Assembly (NCBI GenBank): GCA_900541915.1
Contig: UQLS01000005.1
Span: 56,720-120,719, forward strand
DNA: 64,000 nt
Origin: an uncultured Phascolarctobacterium sp.
GTDB taxonomy: Bacteria; Bacillota; Negativicutes; Acidaminococcales; Acidaminococcaceae
Direction of reading: 5' to 3'
The position numbers and the translations under genes are program-made. The notes beneath the pieces are model-generated. The model was not told where the DNA came from, ran no database searches, and worked only from the letters and a program-made list of their open reading frames with translations. Positions 51,393 through 60,431 of the stretch are shown here, in pieces; within the stretch, counting starts at the first letter, position 1; each line of letters starts with the position of its first letter.

Positions 51393-52118
51393 ATGGGAAA
51401 TGTAGCAGCTGATGCAGCTAAAGAAGCAGCAAATTCTGGTGAAATTATCCATTACCTCGCTCAGAATACTTTTTTGGGTGAAGTAAATATGCAAACTATG
51501 TATATGACCTGGGTAACCATGGCTATCGTATTTGTACTGTTTCTGTTAGTTTGCAGGAATCCGAAAATGGTTCCGTCAGGACTGCAAAATGCAATGGAAA
51601 TTATTCTCGACTTCTTGAATGGCTTGATGGAAGACAATTTGGGCACAAAAGGCCGTAAATTTATGGCACCGTTTATTGTGACTTTGTTTATGTTCATCTT
51701 AGTTAGCAATGAACTGGGTATTTTTCTTCCCCAAATTGGTGTGCATTGGACTTCTCCTACCAACGATATCAATACTTGCTTTGCGCTTTCTTTATTAGTA
51801 GCGTTTAGTGCATATATGGTTGGTGTTATGAAGCAAGGTATTGGACACTTTAAACATTTTATCAGCCCGAGTCCGGCATTCTTGCCTTTGCATTTATTAG
51901 ATGCAGTTACCAAACCGCTGACTATGGCTCTTCGTCTTTTTGGTAATATCCTTGCAGGCGAAATTTTGCTGATTGTATTATACCAGCTTTCTCCGTGGGT
52001 TATTCCTGAACTGTGGGTAATGTTCAGCTTGTTCATTGGCTTTGTTCAGGCGTTTATCTTTACCATTCTGGCTCTGGGCAGCTATGCGCTCGCTTTTGCC
52101 AGCCATGACGAACACTAA
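51393..52118 (+). CDS. atpB: ATP synthase subunit a
   Basis: A 241-residue membrane subunit that forms the two ion half-channels. The essential arginine lies in KPLTMALRLFGNILAGE, and FVQAFIFTILALGSYAL follows in the last helix. AAAGGAG is eight bases before the ATG. Confidence 0.95.
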   Translation: MGNVAADAAKEAANSGEIIHYLAQNTFLGEVNMQTMYMTWVTMAIVFVLFLLVCRNPKMVPSGLQNAMEIILDFLNGLMEDNLGTKGRKFMAPFIVTLFMFILVSNELGIFLPQIGVHWTSPTNDINTCFALSLLVAFSAYMVGVMKQGIGHFKHFISPSPAFLPLHLLDAVTKPLTMALRLFGNILAGEILLIVLYQLSPWVIPELWVMFSLFIGFVQAFIFTILALGSYALAFASHDEH

Positions 52119-52161
52119 TCTGTTATTCCAATTTTAATTTATATTTGAAAGGATGAATCAA

Positions 52162-52416
52162 ATGTCTGAAAATGCAATCATTACCGCTGCATCCGTAATC
52201 GGTGCAGGTCTCGTATGCTTGGGTGCAGCTGCTGGCGCTGGTGTTGGTAACGGCAACATGTGCGGCAAATCTATTGAATCTATGGCTCGTCAACCTGAAG
52301 AAGCTGGTAAGATCTTTACCAACATGCTGGTTTGCGTAGGTTTGATCGAATCCATGCCTATCCTTTGCTACGTTATTGCAATCGTACTTGTATTTGCTAA
52401 CCCCTTCATTAAATAA
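52162..52416 (+). CDS. atpE: ATP synthase subunit c
   Basis: An 84-residue two-helix c subunit. The ion-binding carboxylate is Glu63 in LIESMPILCY, and the loop is ARQPE. Ser64 after the Glu resembles Na+-coupled c-rings, but the helix-1 glutamine of those enzymes is Asn30 here (GVGNGNM). I chose ATG 52162, eight bases after AAAGGA, rather than the in-frame ATG at 52153 inside that site region. Confidence 0.94.
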   Translation: MSENAIITAASVIGAGLVCLGAAAGAGVGNGNMCGKSIESMARQPEEAGKIFTNMLVCVGLIESMPILCYVIAIVLVFANPFIK

Positions 52417-52454
52417 TTATTTTGCAAGAATTTACGAAAAGGAGAGTGCTATAA

Positions 52455-52937
52455 TTGGTTAATTTTAACGCAACACTTATCGCGCAGATCCTGAACTTTT
52501 TGATTCTTGTTTTCGTTCTTGCAAAATTTGCTTACAAACCTGTTGTAAGAATCATGGATGAACGTAAGAACAAAATTGCTGGGGATTTGGAAGCTGCTGA
52601 AAAAGCTAAAGACGAAGCTGAAGCTGTTAAAGCAGAATATGCCGCTAAACTGGCAAATGCAAGACAAGAAGCACAGGCTATTATTGACAATGCCCGCAAA
52701 ACTGCGCAGGCTGCTCACGATAAAATCGTGGCTGAAACTAAAGCTGAACAAGATCAAATCATTGCTACTGCAAAAGAAGCAATTGCTCTTGAAAAGAAAA
52801 AAGCTATGGACGACATCCGCGTTCAAGTTATCAGCCTTAGCATGATTGCTGCTGGCAAGATTGTTGAACAAAAATTAGGTTCTGAAGAAGATAAAAAACT
52901 GGCTGGCGAAATTGTTGACTCTATCCTGAAAAAATAA
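52455..52937 (+). CDS. atpF: ATP synthase subunit b
   Basis: A 160-residue peripheral-stalk subunit: one N-terminal helix (LIAQILNFLILVFVLAKFAY) and then a long charged coiled coil. The start is TTG 52455 with GGAG ten bases upstream. A separate atpH gene would normally follow, but only 91 non-coding bases separate this stop from the alpha-type gene. Confidence 0.93.
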   Translation: MVNFNATLIAQILNFLILVFVLAKFAYKPVVRIMDERKNKIAGDLEAAEKAKDEAEAVKAEYAAKLANARQEAQAIIDNARKTAQAAHDKIVAETKAEQDQIIATAKEAIALEKKKAMDDIRVQVISLSMIAAGKIVEQKLGSEEDKKLAGEIVDSILKK

Positions 52938-53028
52938 TTTTGCTGCTTTCCCATTAGGCCGGACGCACTTTACTGTCAGTTGCGAAGTCAGTAAATAAGA
53001 GCCGGTATTCGGAGGTGATTGGTACAAT

Positions 53029-54864
53029 ATGAAGAGTGAAGAAAACATTGCTTTAATTAAGCAAGAATTATCCGACTTCAAAATGGATCTTGGTTCTATT
53101 AAAGAACTTTTAGATGTGAATGTTACCACAGCTAAAAAATTGACTGTTGATGAGTATCAATCCATTTCTGCAATTCTCACTGAAAAACTGGGCCGCGAAA
53201 TCTTTTTGAACAAAAAAGTTGACCCGGCTATTCTTGGCGGTATCATCGTTCAGGTTGGCGATAAAGTATATGACGCTTCCGCTCTCCGTAAACTGAAGAA
53301 GATGGAAGTTGTTATGAGTGGCATCGACATTCATGACTATGCTTTGGAAAAACCTGAAGAAATGACTGATGCTCTCAGCGCTAAGCTTGAGAATTACAAT
53401 GTGGATGCTGATCTTGAAGAAGTTGGTATCGTTGAAAAAATCGGTGACGGTATCGCAACCGTAATCGGTATGAAAAATGCCATGGCAGGCGAATTGGTTG
53501 AACTCCCCCACAACGTATCCGGTATGGTTCTGAACCTGAACCCTGATTCCGTAGGTATCGTACTTATGGGCGGCGAAACCAAGATTAAGGAAGGCGACCT
53601 GGTTCGTCGTACCGGCCGTATCATGGAAGTTCCCGTAGGCGAAAACCTGCTGGGCCGCGTTGTAAGCGCATTGGGTGATCCTATCGACGGCAAAGGCGAA
53701 ATCGTTGCTGCTGAACACCGTCCGGTTGAATCTCCCGCACACGGTATTGCAGACCGTCAATCCGTTGACACTCCGCTGCAGACCGGTATTAAATGTATCG
53801 ACGCACTTGTTCCTATCGGACGTGGTCAGCGCGAACTTATCATCGGCGACCGTGGTACCGGTAAGACTGCAGTAGCAATCGATACCATCATCAACCAAAA
53901 AGGCCTCGGCGTTATCTGCATTTATGTAGCTATCGGCCAAAAGGCTTCCAATATTGCCCGTATCGTTCGTACTCTTGAACAACACGGCGCTATGGAATAC
54001 ACCATCATCGTTGCCGCAACCGCAGCAGATTCTGCTCCGCTGCAGTACCTGGCTCCGTATGCAGGCGTAACCATGGCAGAATACTTCATGGATCAAGGCA
54101 AAGACGTTCTGTGCGTATACGACGACCTGTCCAAACACGCTGTTGCATACCGTGCAATGTCCCTGCTGCTCCGCCGTCCTCCCGGACGTGAAGCATATCC
54201 TGGCGACGTATTCTATTTGCATTCCCGTCTGCTGGAACGCGCTGCTAAACTGAACAATACTGAGCTGAAAGGCGGTTCTATCACCGCTCTGCCGATTATT
54301 GAAACCCTGGCAGGCGACGTAGGCGGCTTTATTCCGACCAACGTTATTTCCATTACTGACGGCCAGATCTTCCTGGAATCCGAACTGTTCTATTCCGGTA
54401 TCCGTCCGGCAATCAACTCCGGTCTGTCCGTATCCCGTGTAGGCGGTGCCGCTCAGATCAAAGCTATGAAATCCGTTGCAGGTACTCTGCGTCTGGATTT
54501 GGCACAATACCGCGAACTGGCAGCATTCGCTCAGTTTGCTTCCGACCTTGATAAAGCTACCAAAGCACAGCTCGACCGTGGTCAACGCCTGACCGAGCTC
54601 CTGAAACAAGGTCAATATTGCCCGCTGCCGGTTGAAAAACAGGTTATGGCAATCTATCTTGGTACCAAAGGATATCTTGATGACGTAGCTGTTAAAGATG
54701 TAACCCGTTGCGAAAAAGAATTCCTTGATTTCATGGATGCAAACCATCCCGAAATCGGCGGCGACATCCGCAGCAGCAAAAAAATCAGTGATGAGAATGA
54801 AGAAGCATTAAAGAAAGCTATCGCCGAGTTCAAGGAAACTTTTGTTGCCAGTGAAGCGAGGTGA
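53029..54864 (+). CDS. atpA: ATP synthase delta(C-terminal domain)-alpha fusion
   Basis: A 611-residue protein. Residues about 37-92 match the C-terminal, b-binding domain of the delta subunit (LTVDEYQSISAIL, EKLGREIFLNKKVDPAILGG, IIVQVGDKVYDAS), and residues from about 96 form a complete alpha subunit. Walker A GDRGTGKT is at 273-280, about 104 residues later than in E. coli alpha (169-176), and ALGDPIDGKG and FLESELFYSG follow. The N-terminal six-helix domain of delta is missing, and no separate atpH is present. An internal ATG at 53314, five bases after GGAAG, could start a normal 516-residue alpha. Confidence 0.93.
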   Translation: MKSEENIALIKQELSDFKMDLGSIKELLDVNVTTAKKLTVDEYQSISAILTEKLGREIFLNKKVDPAILGGIIVQVGDKVYDASALRKLKKMEVVMSGIDIHDYALEKPEEMTDALSAKLENYNVDADLEEVGIVEKIGDGIATVIGMKNAMAGELVELPHNVSGMVLNLNPDSVGIVLMGGETKIKEGDLVRRTGRIMEVPVGENLLGRVVSALGDPIDGKGEIVAAEHRPVESPAHGIADRQSVDTPLQTGIKCIDALVPIGRGQRELIIGDRGTGKTAVAIDTIINQKGLGVICIYVAIGQKASNIARIVRTLEQHGAMEYTIIVAATAADSAPLQYLAPYAGVTMAEYFMDQGKDVLCVYDDLSKHAVAYRAMSLLLRRPPGREAYPGDVFYLHSRLLERAAKLNNTELKGGSITALPIIETLAGDVGGFIPTNVISITDGQIFLESELFYSGIRPAINSGLSVSRVGGAAQIKAMKSVAGTLRLDLAQYRELAAFAQFASDLDKATKAQLDRGQRLTELLKQGQYCPLPVEKQVMAIYLGTKGYLDDVAVKDVTRCEKEFLDFMDANHPEIGGDIRSSKKISDENEEALKKAIAEFKETFVASEAR

Positions 54865-54871
54865 TTAACTG

Positions 54872-55759
54872 ATGGCTACTGCACGCGAGATTCATCGCCA
54901 CATGAAAGGTGTAGGTAACATCGGTAAGATCACAAAAGCTATGAAGATGGTTGCTGCTGCAAGACTGAGAAGAGCTCAGGAAAAAGCTGCTGCCAGCCGT
55001 CCGTATGCTTTAAAGATCAAAGAAGTGCTGTCAAATGTTGTGAGCGACCCCAGCGTGCTTTCTGGCTTAAACCCCAAAAAGCATCCTCTGCTGCAGAAAC
55101 GTGCGGTTAAAAAAGTGGGTTATCTGGTTGTATGCTCCGATAAAGGTTTGGCAGGCGCATACAGCTCCAACGCACTGAAAAAAGCCGTTGCCGAAATCTC
55201 CGAATGTGAAGATGATGTAGTAATCATTGCCAGCGGACGTAAGGCAAGAGACTTCTTTATCCGCCGCGGGTATAAGGTTCTGAGTTACCATATTGGGTTC
55301 TCTGACAGACCTGCATATACCAATGCTGCTGATATTGCTGCTGATGCAGCAGCTCATTTTGCTGACGAGCATTTTGATGAACTGCATATTGTATATACAA
55401 TATTTAAAACTGCTTTGTCCCAGACTCCGGCCAGCGAAATTATCCTGCCGGTAGAACCTCCTGCAAAAGAGGAAGGCAAAGCTAAAGCAAAGGCTTCTTT
55501 CATTTTCGAACCTGAAGAGGATGAAATTCTGGAAGAGCTTGCTCCAAAATACTTGGAGACAGTTATTTATGCCGCACTGGTACAATCTGCTGCCAGTGAA
55601 TTGGGCTCTCGAATGACTGCAATGTCTTCTGCAACTGATAATGCCGGCAAGCTGGTACAAAACCTGCAGCTGTCTTATAACAAGGCACGTCAAGCTGGTA
55701 TTACCCGCGAACTGAATGAAATTGTTGGCGGCGTTGAAGCATTGAAACAATCTCAATAA
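54872..55759 (+). CDS. atpG: ATP synthase subunit gamma
   Basis: A 295-residue central-stalk subunit. The N-terminal helix (KITKAMKMVAAARLRRAQEKA) and C-terminal helix (SRMTAMSSATDNAGKLVQNLQ, LSYNKARQAGITRELNEIVGG) carry the usual conserved residues. An insertion around residues 205-230 is rich in Lys/Glu. Follows atpA by seven bases. Confidence 0.96.
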   Translation: MATAREIHRHMKGVGNIGKITKAMKMVAAARLRRAQEKAAASRPYALKIKEVLSNVVSDPSVLSGLNPKKHPLLQKRAVKKVGYLVVCSDKGLAGAYSSNALKKAVAEISECEDDVVIIASGRKARDFFIRRGYKVLSYHIGFSDRPAYTNAADIAADAAAHFADEHFDELHIVYTIFKTALSQTPASEIILPVEPPAKEEGKAKAKASFIFEPEEDEILEELAPKYLETVIYAALVQSAASELGSRMTAMSSATDNAGKLVQNLQLSYNKARQAGITRELNEIVGGVEALKQSQ

Positions 55760-55779
55760 TATATAGGGAGGCTAAAACC

Positions 55780-57195
55780 TTGAATACAGGTAGAATAGTA
55801 CAAGTTGTTGGTCCTGTTATCGACATTGAGTTTCCTCCTAAAAGCATGCCTGCTATCCTGAACGCAATCAAAATCGACGGTACTACCGACGACGGCAAGG
55901 TAAAAATTCACCTTACCGCAGAGGTTATGCAACACATCGGCTACAATGTAGTACGTGCAGTTGCAATGAGCTCTACCGACGGTCTTGTTCGTGGTATGGA
56001 AGCAGTTGATACCGGCGCTCCGATCAGTGTTCCGGTAGGTCCTGGCGTTCTGGGACGTATCTTCAACGTGCTTGGGGAAACTGTTGACCATGACGATACC
56101 AAAGTTGAGGCTGCTGATTACTGGCCTATCCATAGACCGGCACCGAGCTTTGACCAACAGGCAACAGCTACTAAAATTTTAGAAACCGGCATCAAAGTCG
56201 TTGACCTTATCGCTCCGTATGCAATGGGCGGTAAAATCGGTCTGTTCGGTGGTGCAGGCGTAGGTAAAACCGTTATTATTATGGAACTTATCCATAATAT
56301 TGCTACCGCTCATGGTGGTTATTCCGTATTCGCAGGCGTTGGCGAACGTACTCGTGAAGGTAATGACCTGTGGTGCGAAATGAAAGAATCTGGCGTTATC
56401 GACAAAACCGCTTTGGTTTACGGCCAGATGAACGAACCACCTGGAGCTCGTATGCGTGTAGGTCTTACCGGTCTGACTATGGCTGAATATTTCCGTGATG
56501 TTGGCGGCCAAGACGTACTTCTCTTTATCGATAACATTTTCCGTTTCATTCAGGCTGGTTCCGAAGTATCCGCATTGCTCGGCCGTATGCCTTCCGCAGT
56601 AGGTTATCAACCTACCCTGGCAAACGACATCGGTGCACTGCAAGAACGTATTACTTCCACCAAAACCGGTTCTATCACCTCCGTACAGGCAGTATATGTA
56701 CCTGCGGACGACTTGACTGACCCGGCTCCGGCAGGAACATTTGCTCACTTGGACGCTACCACCGTATTGTCCCGTCAAATCGCAGAGCTTGGTATTTATC
56801 CGGCAGTTGACCCGCTTGATTCCACCAGCCGTATCCTCGATCCGCTGGTAATCGGCGAAGAACACTACAATGTTGCTCGTGGCGTACAAGCTATCCTGCA
56901 ACGTTATAAAGAATTGCAAGATATCATCGCAATTCTTGGTATGGAAGAATTGAGCGAAGAGGACAAAGTTACCGTTGCTCGCGCTCGTAAAATCCAAAAA
57001 TTCCTCAGCCAGGCATTCTTTGTAGCTGAACAATTTACCGGTACTCCGGGTCAATATGTTCCGCTGAAAGAAACCATCCGCGGCTTTAAAGAAATCCTGG
57101 AAGGCAAACATGATGATCTGCCGGAAGGTGCTTTCTACATGGTTGGTACCATTGATGACGCGGTTGCCAAAGCTGCAACTATGAAGGCAGAATAA
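55780..57195 (+). CDS. atpD: ATP synthase subunit beta
   Basis: A 471-residue catalytic subunit. Walker A GGAGVGKTV, GERTREGNDLW and the signature PAVDPLDSTS are intact. The start is TTG 55780, eight bases after GGGAGG. The codons are strongly biased to C-ending forms, as expected for a very highly expressed gene. Confidence 0.97.
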   Translation: MNTGRIVQVVGPVIDIEFPPKSMPAILNAIKIDGTTDDGKVKIHLTAEVMQHIGYNVVRAVAMSSTDGLVRGMEAVDTGAPISVPVGPGVLGRIFNVLGETVDHDDTKVEAADYWPIHRPAPSFDQQATATKILETGIKVVDLIAPYAMGGKIGLFGGAGVGKTVIIMELIHNIATAHGGYSVFAGVGERTREGNDLWCEMKESGVIDKTALVYGQMNEPPGARMRVGLTGLTMAEYFRDVGGQDVLLFIDNIFRFIQAGSEVSALLGRMPSAVGYQPTLANDIGALQERITSTKTGSITSVQAVYVPADDLTDPAPAGTFAHLDATTVLSRQIAELGIYPAVDPLDSTSRILDPLVIGEEHYNVARGVQAILQRYKELQDIIAILGMEELSEEDKVTVARARKIQKFLSQAFFVAEQFTGTPGQYVPLKETIRGFKEILEGKHDDLPEGAFYMVGTIDDAVAKAATMKAE

Positions 57196-57614
57196 TGGCT
57201 ACAGCATTTGCATTTGAAATTGTCACGCCGGATAAGATGCTTTTTACTTCTGAAGAAGTAACTTATGTTGGTTTCCGTGCGTTGTCCGGTAATATGGGCA
57301 TCAAGGCTCACCATGTGCCTGCGATTGCATCTCTGGACATTGCTCCGCTGAAATGCGAATTTACTGACGGTACAGTAAAATACTTCGCAGTATGCGGCGG
57401 CTTCTTGGAAATGCAGGATAACAAATGCACTGTATTAGCTACCGTTGCTGAACCGGGCGAGGATATCGACCGTGCTCGTGCTAATGCTGCTAAAGAACGT
57501 GCTGAAGCTCGTCTTGCTGCCAAGAGCGAAAATCTTGATGTAGAACGTGCTGAAATGGCTCTGAAAAGAGCGCTCACTCGTCTGCGCATTTGTGAACTTA
57601 CTGGTAAAAAGTAA
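57195..57614 (+). CDS. atpC: ATP synthase subunit epsilon
   Basis: A 139-residue epsilon with the N-terminal beta-barrel (EIVTPDKMLFTSEEVTYV; GNMGIKAHHVP) and a C-terminal two-helix part (RANAAKERAEARLAAKSEN). It overlaps the atpD stop by one base. Last gene of the operon. Confidence 0.94.
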   Translation: MATAFAFEIVTPDKMLFTSEEVTYVGFRALSGNMGIKAHHVPAIASLDIAPLKCEFTDGTVKYFAVCGGFLEMQDNKCTVLATVAEPGEDIDRARANAAKERAEARLAAKSENLDVERAEMALKRALTRLRICELTGKK

Positions 57615-57632
57615 TCAAGAAAATGCAGAAAT

Positions 57633-57656
57633 ACCCCGCTTCATAAGGAGCGGGGT
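57633..57656 (+). terminator. Intrinsic terminator of the atp operon
   Basis: ACCCCGCT (57633-57640) pairs with AGCGGGGT (57649-57656), followed by TATTTTTTT. Confidence 0.87.
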
Positions 57657-57750
57657 TATTTTTTTGAATAAAATGTGAAGGCAGGAACTAGCTATTGCAT
57701 AAATCATGCTGGTATAGTATGCTAAGTATAAGAAGGAGGAGGGCTGTGAG

Positions 57751-57936
57751 ATGTCTGATGTATTAGAAGGCCTGGCCGGAAATAAAATGCTGCATCTGAA
57801 ACAGGATATTGCTTATCTTAGACAAACCATAGCAGAATGTACGGACGAAGAACAGAAAAAATGCCTGCGCCGTGAGCTGATGGAAAAGGAAACTTACTAT
57901 AATATCCTTGCAGATCGTCAAAGAGTTAATTTTTAA
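57751..57936 (+). CDS. Small hypothetical helical protein
   Basis: A 61-residue protein with an AAGGAGGAGG site. It is almost all charged helix (LKQDIAYLRQTIAECTDEEQ, then KKCLRRELMEKETYYNILAD), with two cysteines. I do not recognise the family. It is a single gene between two terminators, on the same strand as atp and murA. Confidence 0.6.
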   Translation: MSDVLEGLAGNKMLHLKQDIAYLRQTIAECTDEEQKKCLRRELMEKETYYNILADRQRVNF

Positions 57937-57937
57937 T

Positions 57938-57957
57938 AGCCGGTATTAGTACCGGTT
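57938..57957 (+). terminator. Intrinsic terminator
   Basis: AGCCGGTA pairs with TACCGGTT (one G-U) around TTAG, followed by ATTTTTATT. Confidence 0.8.
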
Positions 57958-58071
57958 ATTTTTATTCGTTTAACCGTTGAAAATTTCTACTGAAAAATGA
58001 TAAAATAATTATTATGAATTATTTTGTTGAATATAGATACAAATAGTCTGTTGATATACAGGAGGATTATT

Positions 58072-59331
58072 TTGGAAAAATTAGTAGTAAAAGGCGGCAG
58101 ACGTCTGGTTGGTACTGTAAAGACAAGCGGTGCCAAGAATGCTGTACTGCCGATTATTGCCGCATCTATTCTGGGAATGACACCGAGTCATCTTGATGAA
58201 GTGCCGATGCTGGAGGATGTGCATACAATCAGTGAAGTTTTGAAATGCCTGGGGCTGAAAGTTGACAGCTCTCAGGAACATGTTCTTGATATAGACAGCA
58301 CAGAGATTACCTCTTGTGAAGCGCCGTATGAACTGGTACGCAATATGAGGGCTTCTTTTCTGGTAATGGGGCCCCTTTTAGCGCGCAAAGGACATGCGCG
58401 TATTTCCATGCCTGGCGGCTGTGCTATTGGTGCCCGTCCTATTGACATTCACCTTAAAGGATTTGAAGCTTTGGGTGTGAAGATTGAACAGGGCCATGGC
58501 TATATTGAAGCCAGTGCACCTAATGGATTGATTGGTACTACTATTTATTTTGATTTCCCCAGTGTTGGTGCTACAGAGAATATCATGATGGCAGCAGCAC
58601 TTGCAAAAGGTACTACTATCCTGGAAAATGCAGCAGAGGAACCGGAAATTGTCGACCTTGCTAACTATTTGAATAAGATGGGTGCGAAGGTGCGCGGAGC
58701 CGGTACTAATGTTATCCGTATTGAAGGTGTAGAAGCATTGCATGGTGCTGACTATACTATTATTCCTGACCGTATTGAGGCAGGTACCTATATGATTGCT
58801 GCTGCTATGACCGGCGGCGATGTGATGATTGAAAATGTACTGCCTGAACATCAGAAACCGCTGATTGCCAAACTGCGTGAAGCGGGTGCAACTGTTATCG
58901 AAGACATCGACAAAGTACGTGTTATCGGCAATGGTACTTTAAAAGGCGTTGACATTAAGACTCTGCCGTATCCCGGGTTCCCGACGGATATGCAGGCACA
59001 GCTGATGGCCATGATGGTTATTGCGGAAGGCAGAAGCAAGGTAACTGAAACTGTTTTTGAAAACAGATTTATGCATGTAGTAGAACTGAACCGCATGGGT
59101 GCTAATATTACAACCGAAGGCCGCAGCGCTGTAATCGAAGGGCCGGCTAAGCTTACCGGCTGTGATGTACGTGCAACTGACCTGCGTGCCGGTGCTGCCA
59201 TGATTTTGGCAGGCCTTGTTGCCGAGGGTGTAACTATGATTGGTGACCTGCATCATATTGATCGCGGTTATGAAAATATCGTGGCAAAACTGCGGGCATT
59301 GGGCGCTGATATAGAGCGCGTTGAGATTTAG
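58072..59331 (+). CDS. murA: UDP-N-acetylglucosamine 1-carboxyvinyltransferase
   Basis: A 419-residue MurA that adds enolpyruvate to UDP-GlcNAc, the first committed step of peptidoglycan synthesis. SGAKNAVLPIIAAS carries the catalytic Lys, and MPGGCAIGARPIDIHL carries the active-site Cys targeted by fosfomycin. The start is TTG 58072, six bases after AGGAGG. It lies 21 bases before mreB/mbl, a typical Firmicute pairing. Confidence 0.95.
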   Translation: MEKLVVKGGRRLVGTVKTSGAKNAVLPIIAASILGMTPSHLDEVPMLEDVHTISEVLKCLGLKVDSSQEHVLDIDSTEITSCEAPYELVRNMRASFLVMGPLLARKGHARISMPGGCAIGARPIDIHLKGFEALGVKIEQGHGYIEASAPNGLIGTTIYFDFPSVGATENIMMAAALAKGTTILENAAEEPEIVDLANYLNKMGAKVRGAGTNVIRIEGVEALHGADYTIIPDRIEAGTYMIAAAMTGGDVMIENVLPEHQKPLIAKLREAGATVIEDIDKVRVIGNGTLKGVDIKTLPYPGFPTDMQAQLMAMMVIAEGRSKVTETVFENRFMHVVELNRMGANITTEGRSAVIEGPAKLTGCDVRATDLRAGAAMILAGLVAEGVTMIGDLHHIDRGYENIVAKLRALGADIERVEI

Positions 59332-59352
59332 TTGGAAGACAGGAGATAGAAA

Positions 59353-60375
59353 ATGTTTAAAAGTACTGATATTGGTATTGATTTAGGTACTGCAAATATA
59401 CTTGTATATGTAAAGGGAAAAGGTGTAGTTTTAAAAGAGCCTTCTGTAGTTGCTATTGATAAAGCACGCAATAAGGTACTGGCTGTAGGTGATGAAGCTC
59501 GTGAAATGCTGGGTCGTGCTCCTGGTAATATTGTGGCTATCCGTCCGTTAAAGGAAGGCGTTATTGCCAACTATACCATTACCCAGAAATTGCTGGCATA
59601 CGTTATCGAGAAAGTTGCCGGCAAATGCCTTTTCTTTAAACCGCGTGTTATGACTTGTGTGCCTATCGGTATTACTTCCGTAGAAAAACGTGCTGTTATG
59701 GAAGCTACTACCCAAGGCGGTGCAGCTAAAACCTATCTGATTGAGGAACCGCTGGCAGCAGCACTGGGTGCAGGTATTGATATTTCTGTTCCCCGCGGTA
59801 ACATGGTTGTTGATATTGGCGGCGGTACTACTGATATAGCTGTTCTTAGTCTTGGCGGCATTGTTGTATCTTCTTCTATCCGCATTGGCGGCGATCACTT
59901 TGACGAAGCTATCGTCCGTTATGTGAAGAAGGTTCATAATGTCCTGATTGGCGAACGTACTGCAGAAGATATTAAGATTAATATTGCTACTGTTTCTAAA
60001 AATGGCCGCAGCAGTTCTATTACTGTACGCGGACGTGATATGGTTACTGGTTTGCCTACTACTTTCAGCGTTACTTCTGAAGACTGCCGTCTGGCGTTGG
60101 AAGATGCAGTGGCTTCTCTTGTTGCTACTGTACGCGGCGTTCTGGAAAAATGCCCGCCTGAACTGGCAGCCGATATTGTAGATAACGGTATTTATCTGAC
60201 TGGCGGCGGCGCGCTGCTGGACGGATTAGCAGAAATCATGGAGAAAGAAACCGGTATCTGCACCCATGTTGCAGAAAATGCACTGGACTGCGTAGCTCTT
60301 GGCACTGGCAAAGCACTGGAAAGCCTTGATAAGCTGCATCCGGGTTCTATTTATACTTCATCTAATTTAGGTTAA
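59353..60375 (+). CDS. mbl: Rod shape-determining protein MreB/Mbl
   Basis: A 340-residue actin-like filament protein that organises lateral wall synthesis. DIGIDLGTANILVYVKGKG, VPIGITSVEKRAVMEA, VVDIGGGTTDIAVLSLGG and LTGGGALLDGLAEI are the actin-fold motifs. Its place after murA suggests the Mbl paralogue, but no MreCD genes are adjacent either way. Confidence 0.94.
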   Translation: MFKSTDIGIDLGTANILVYVKGKGVVLKEPSVVAIDKARNKVLAVGDEAREMLGRAPGNIVAIRPLKEGVIANYTITQKLLAYVIEKVAGKCLFFKPRVMTCVPIGITSVEKRAVMEATTQGGAAKTYLIEEPLAAALGAGIDISVPRGNMVVDIGGGTTDIAVLSLGGIVVSSSIRIGGDHFDEAIVRYVKKVHNVLIGERTAEDIKINIATVSKNGRSSSITVRGRDMVTGLPTTFSVTSEDCRLALEDAVASLVATVRGVLEKCPPELAADIVDNGIYLTGGGALLDGLAEIMEKETGICTHVAENALDCVALGTGKALESLDKLHPGSIYTSSNLG

Positions 60376-60385
60376 GCTTTGCATA

Positions 60386-60410
60386 AATACACAGCTTGTA
60401 GCTGTGTATT
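60386..60410 (+). terminator. Intrinsic terminator after mbl
   Basis: AATACACAGCT and its complement with a TGT loop, followed by TTATTTTT. It overlaps the upstream side of the next gene's leader. Confidence 0.82.
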
Positions 60411-60431
60411 TTATTTTTCAGGAGGTCCACT

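Noticed and set aside
53110..54747. Long minus-strand open frame of 545 codons opposite the alpha gene
   Set aside because: It is a shadow created by the strong C-ending codon bias of the highly expressed alpha gene; the plus-strand protein is complete and conserved, and the minus frame has no recognisable domain.
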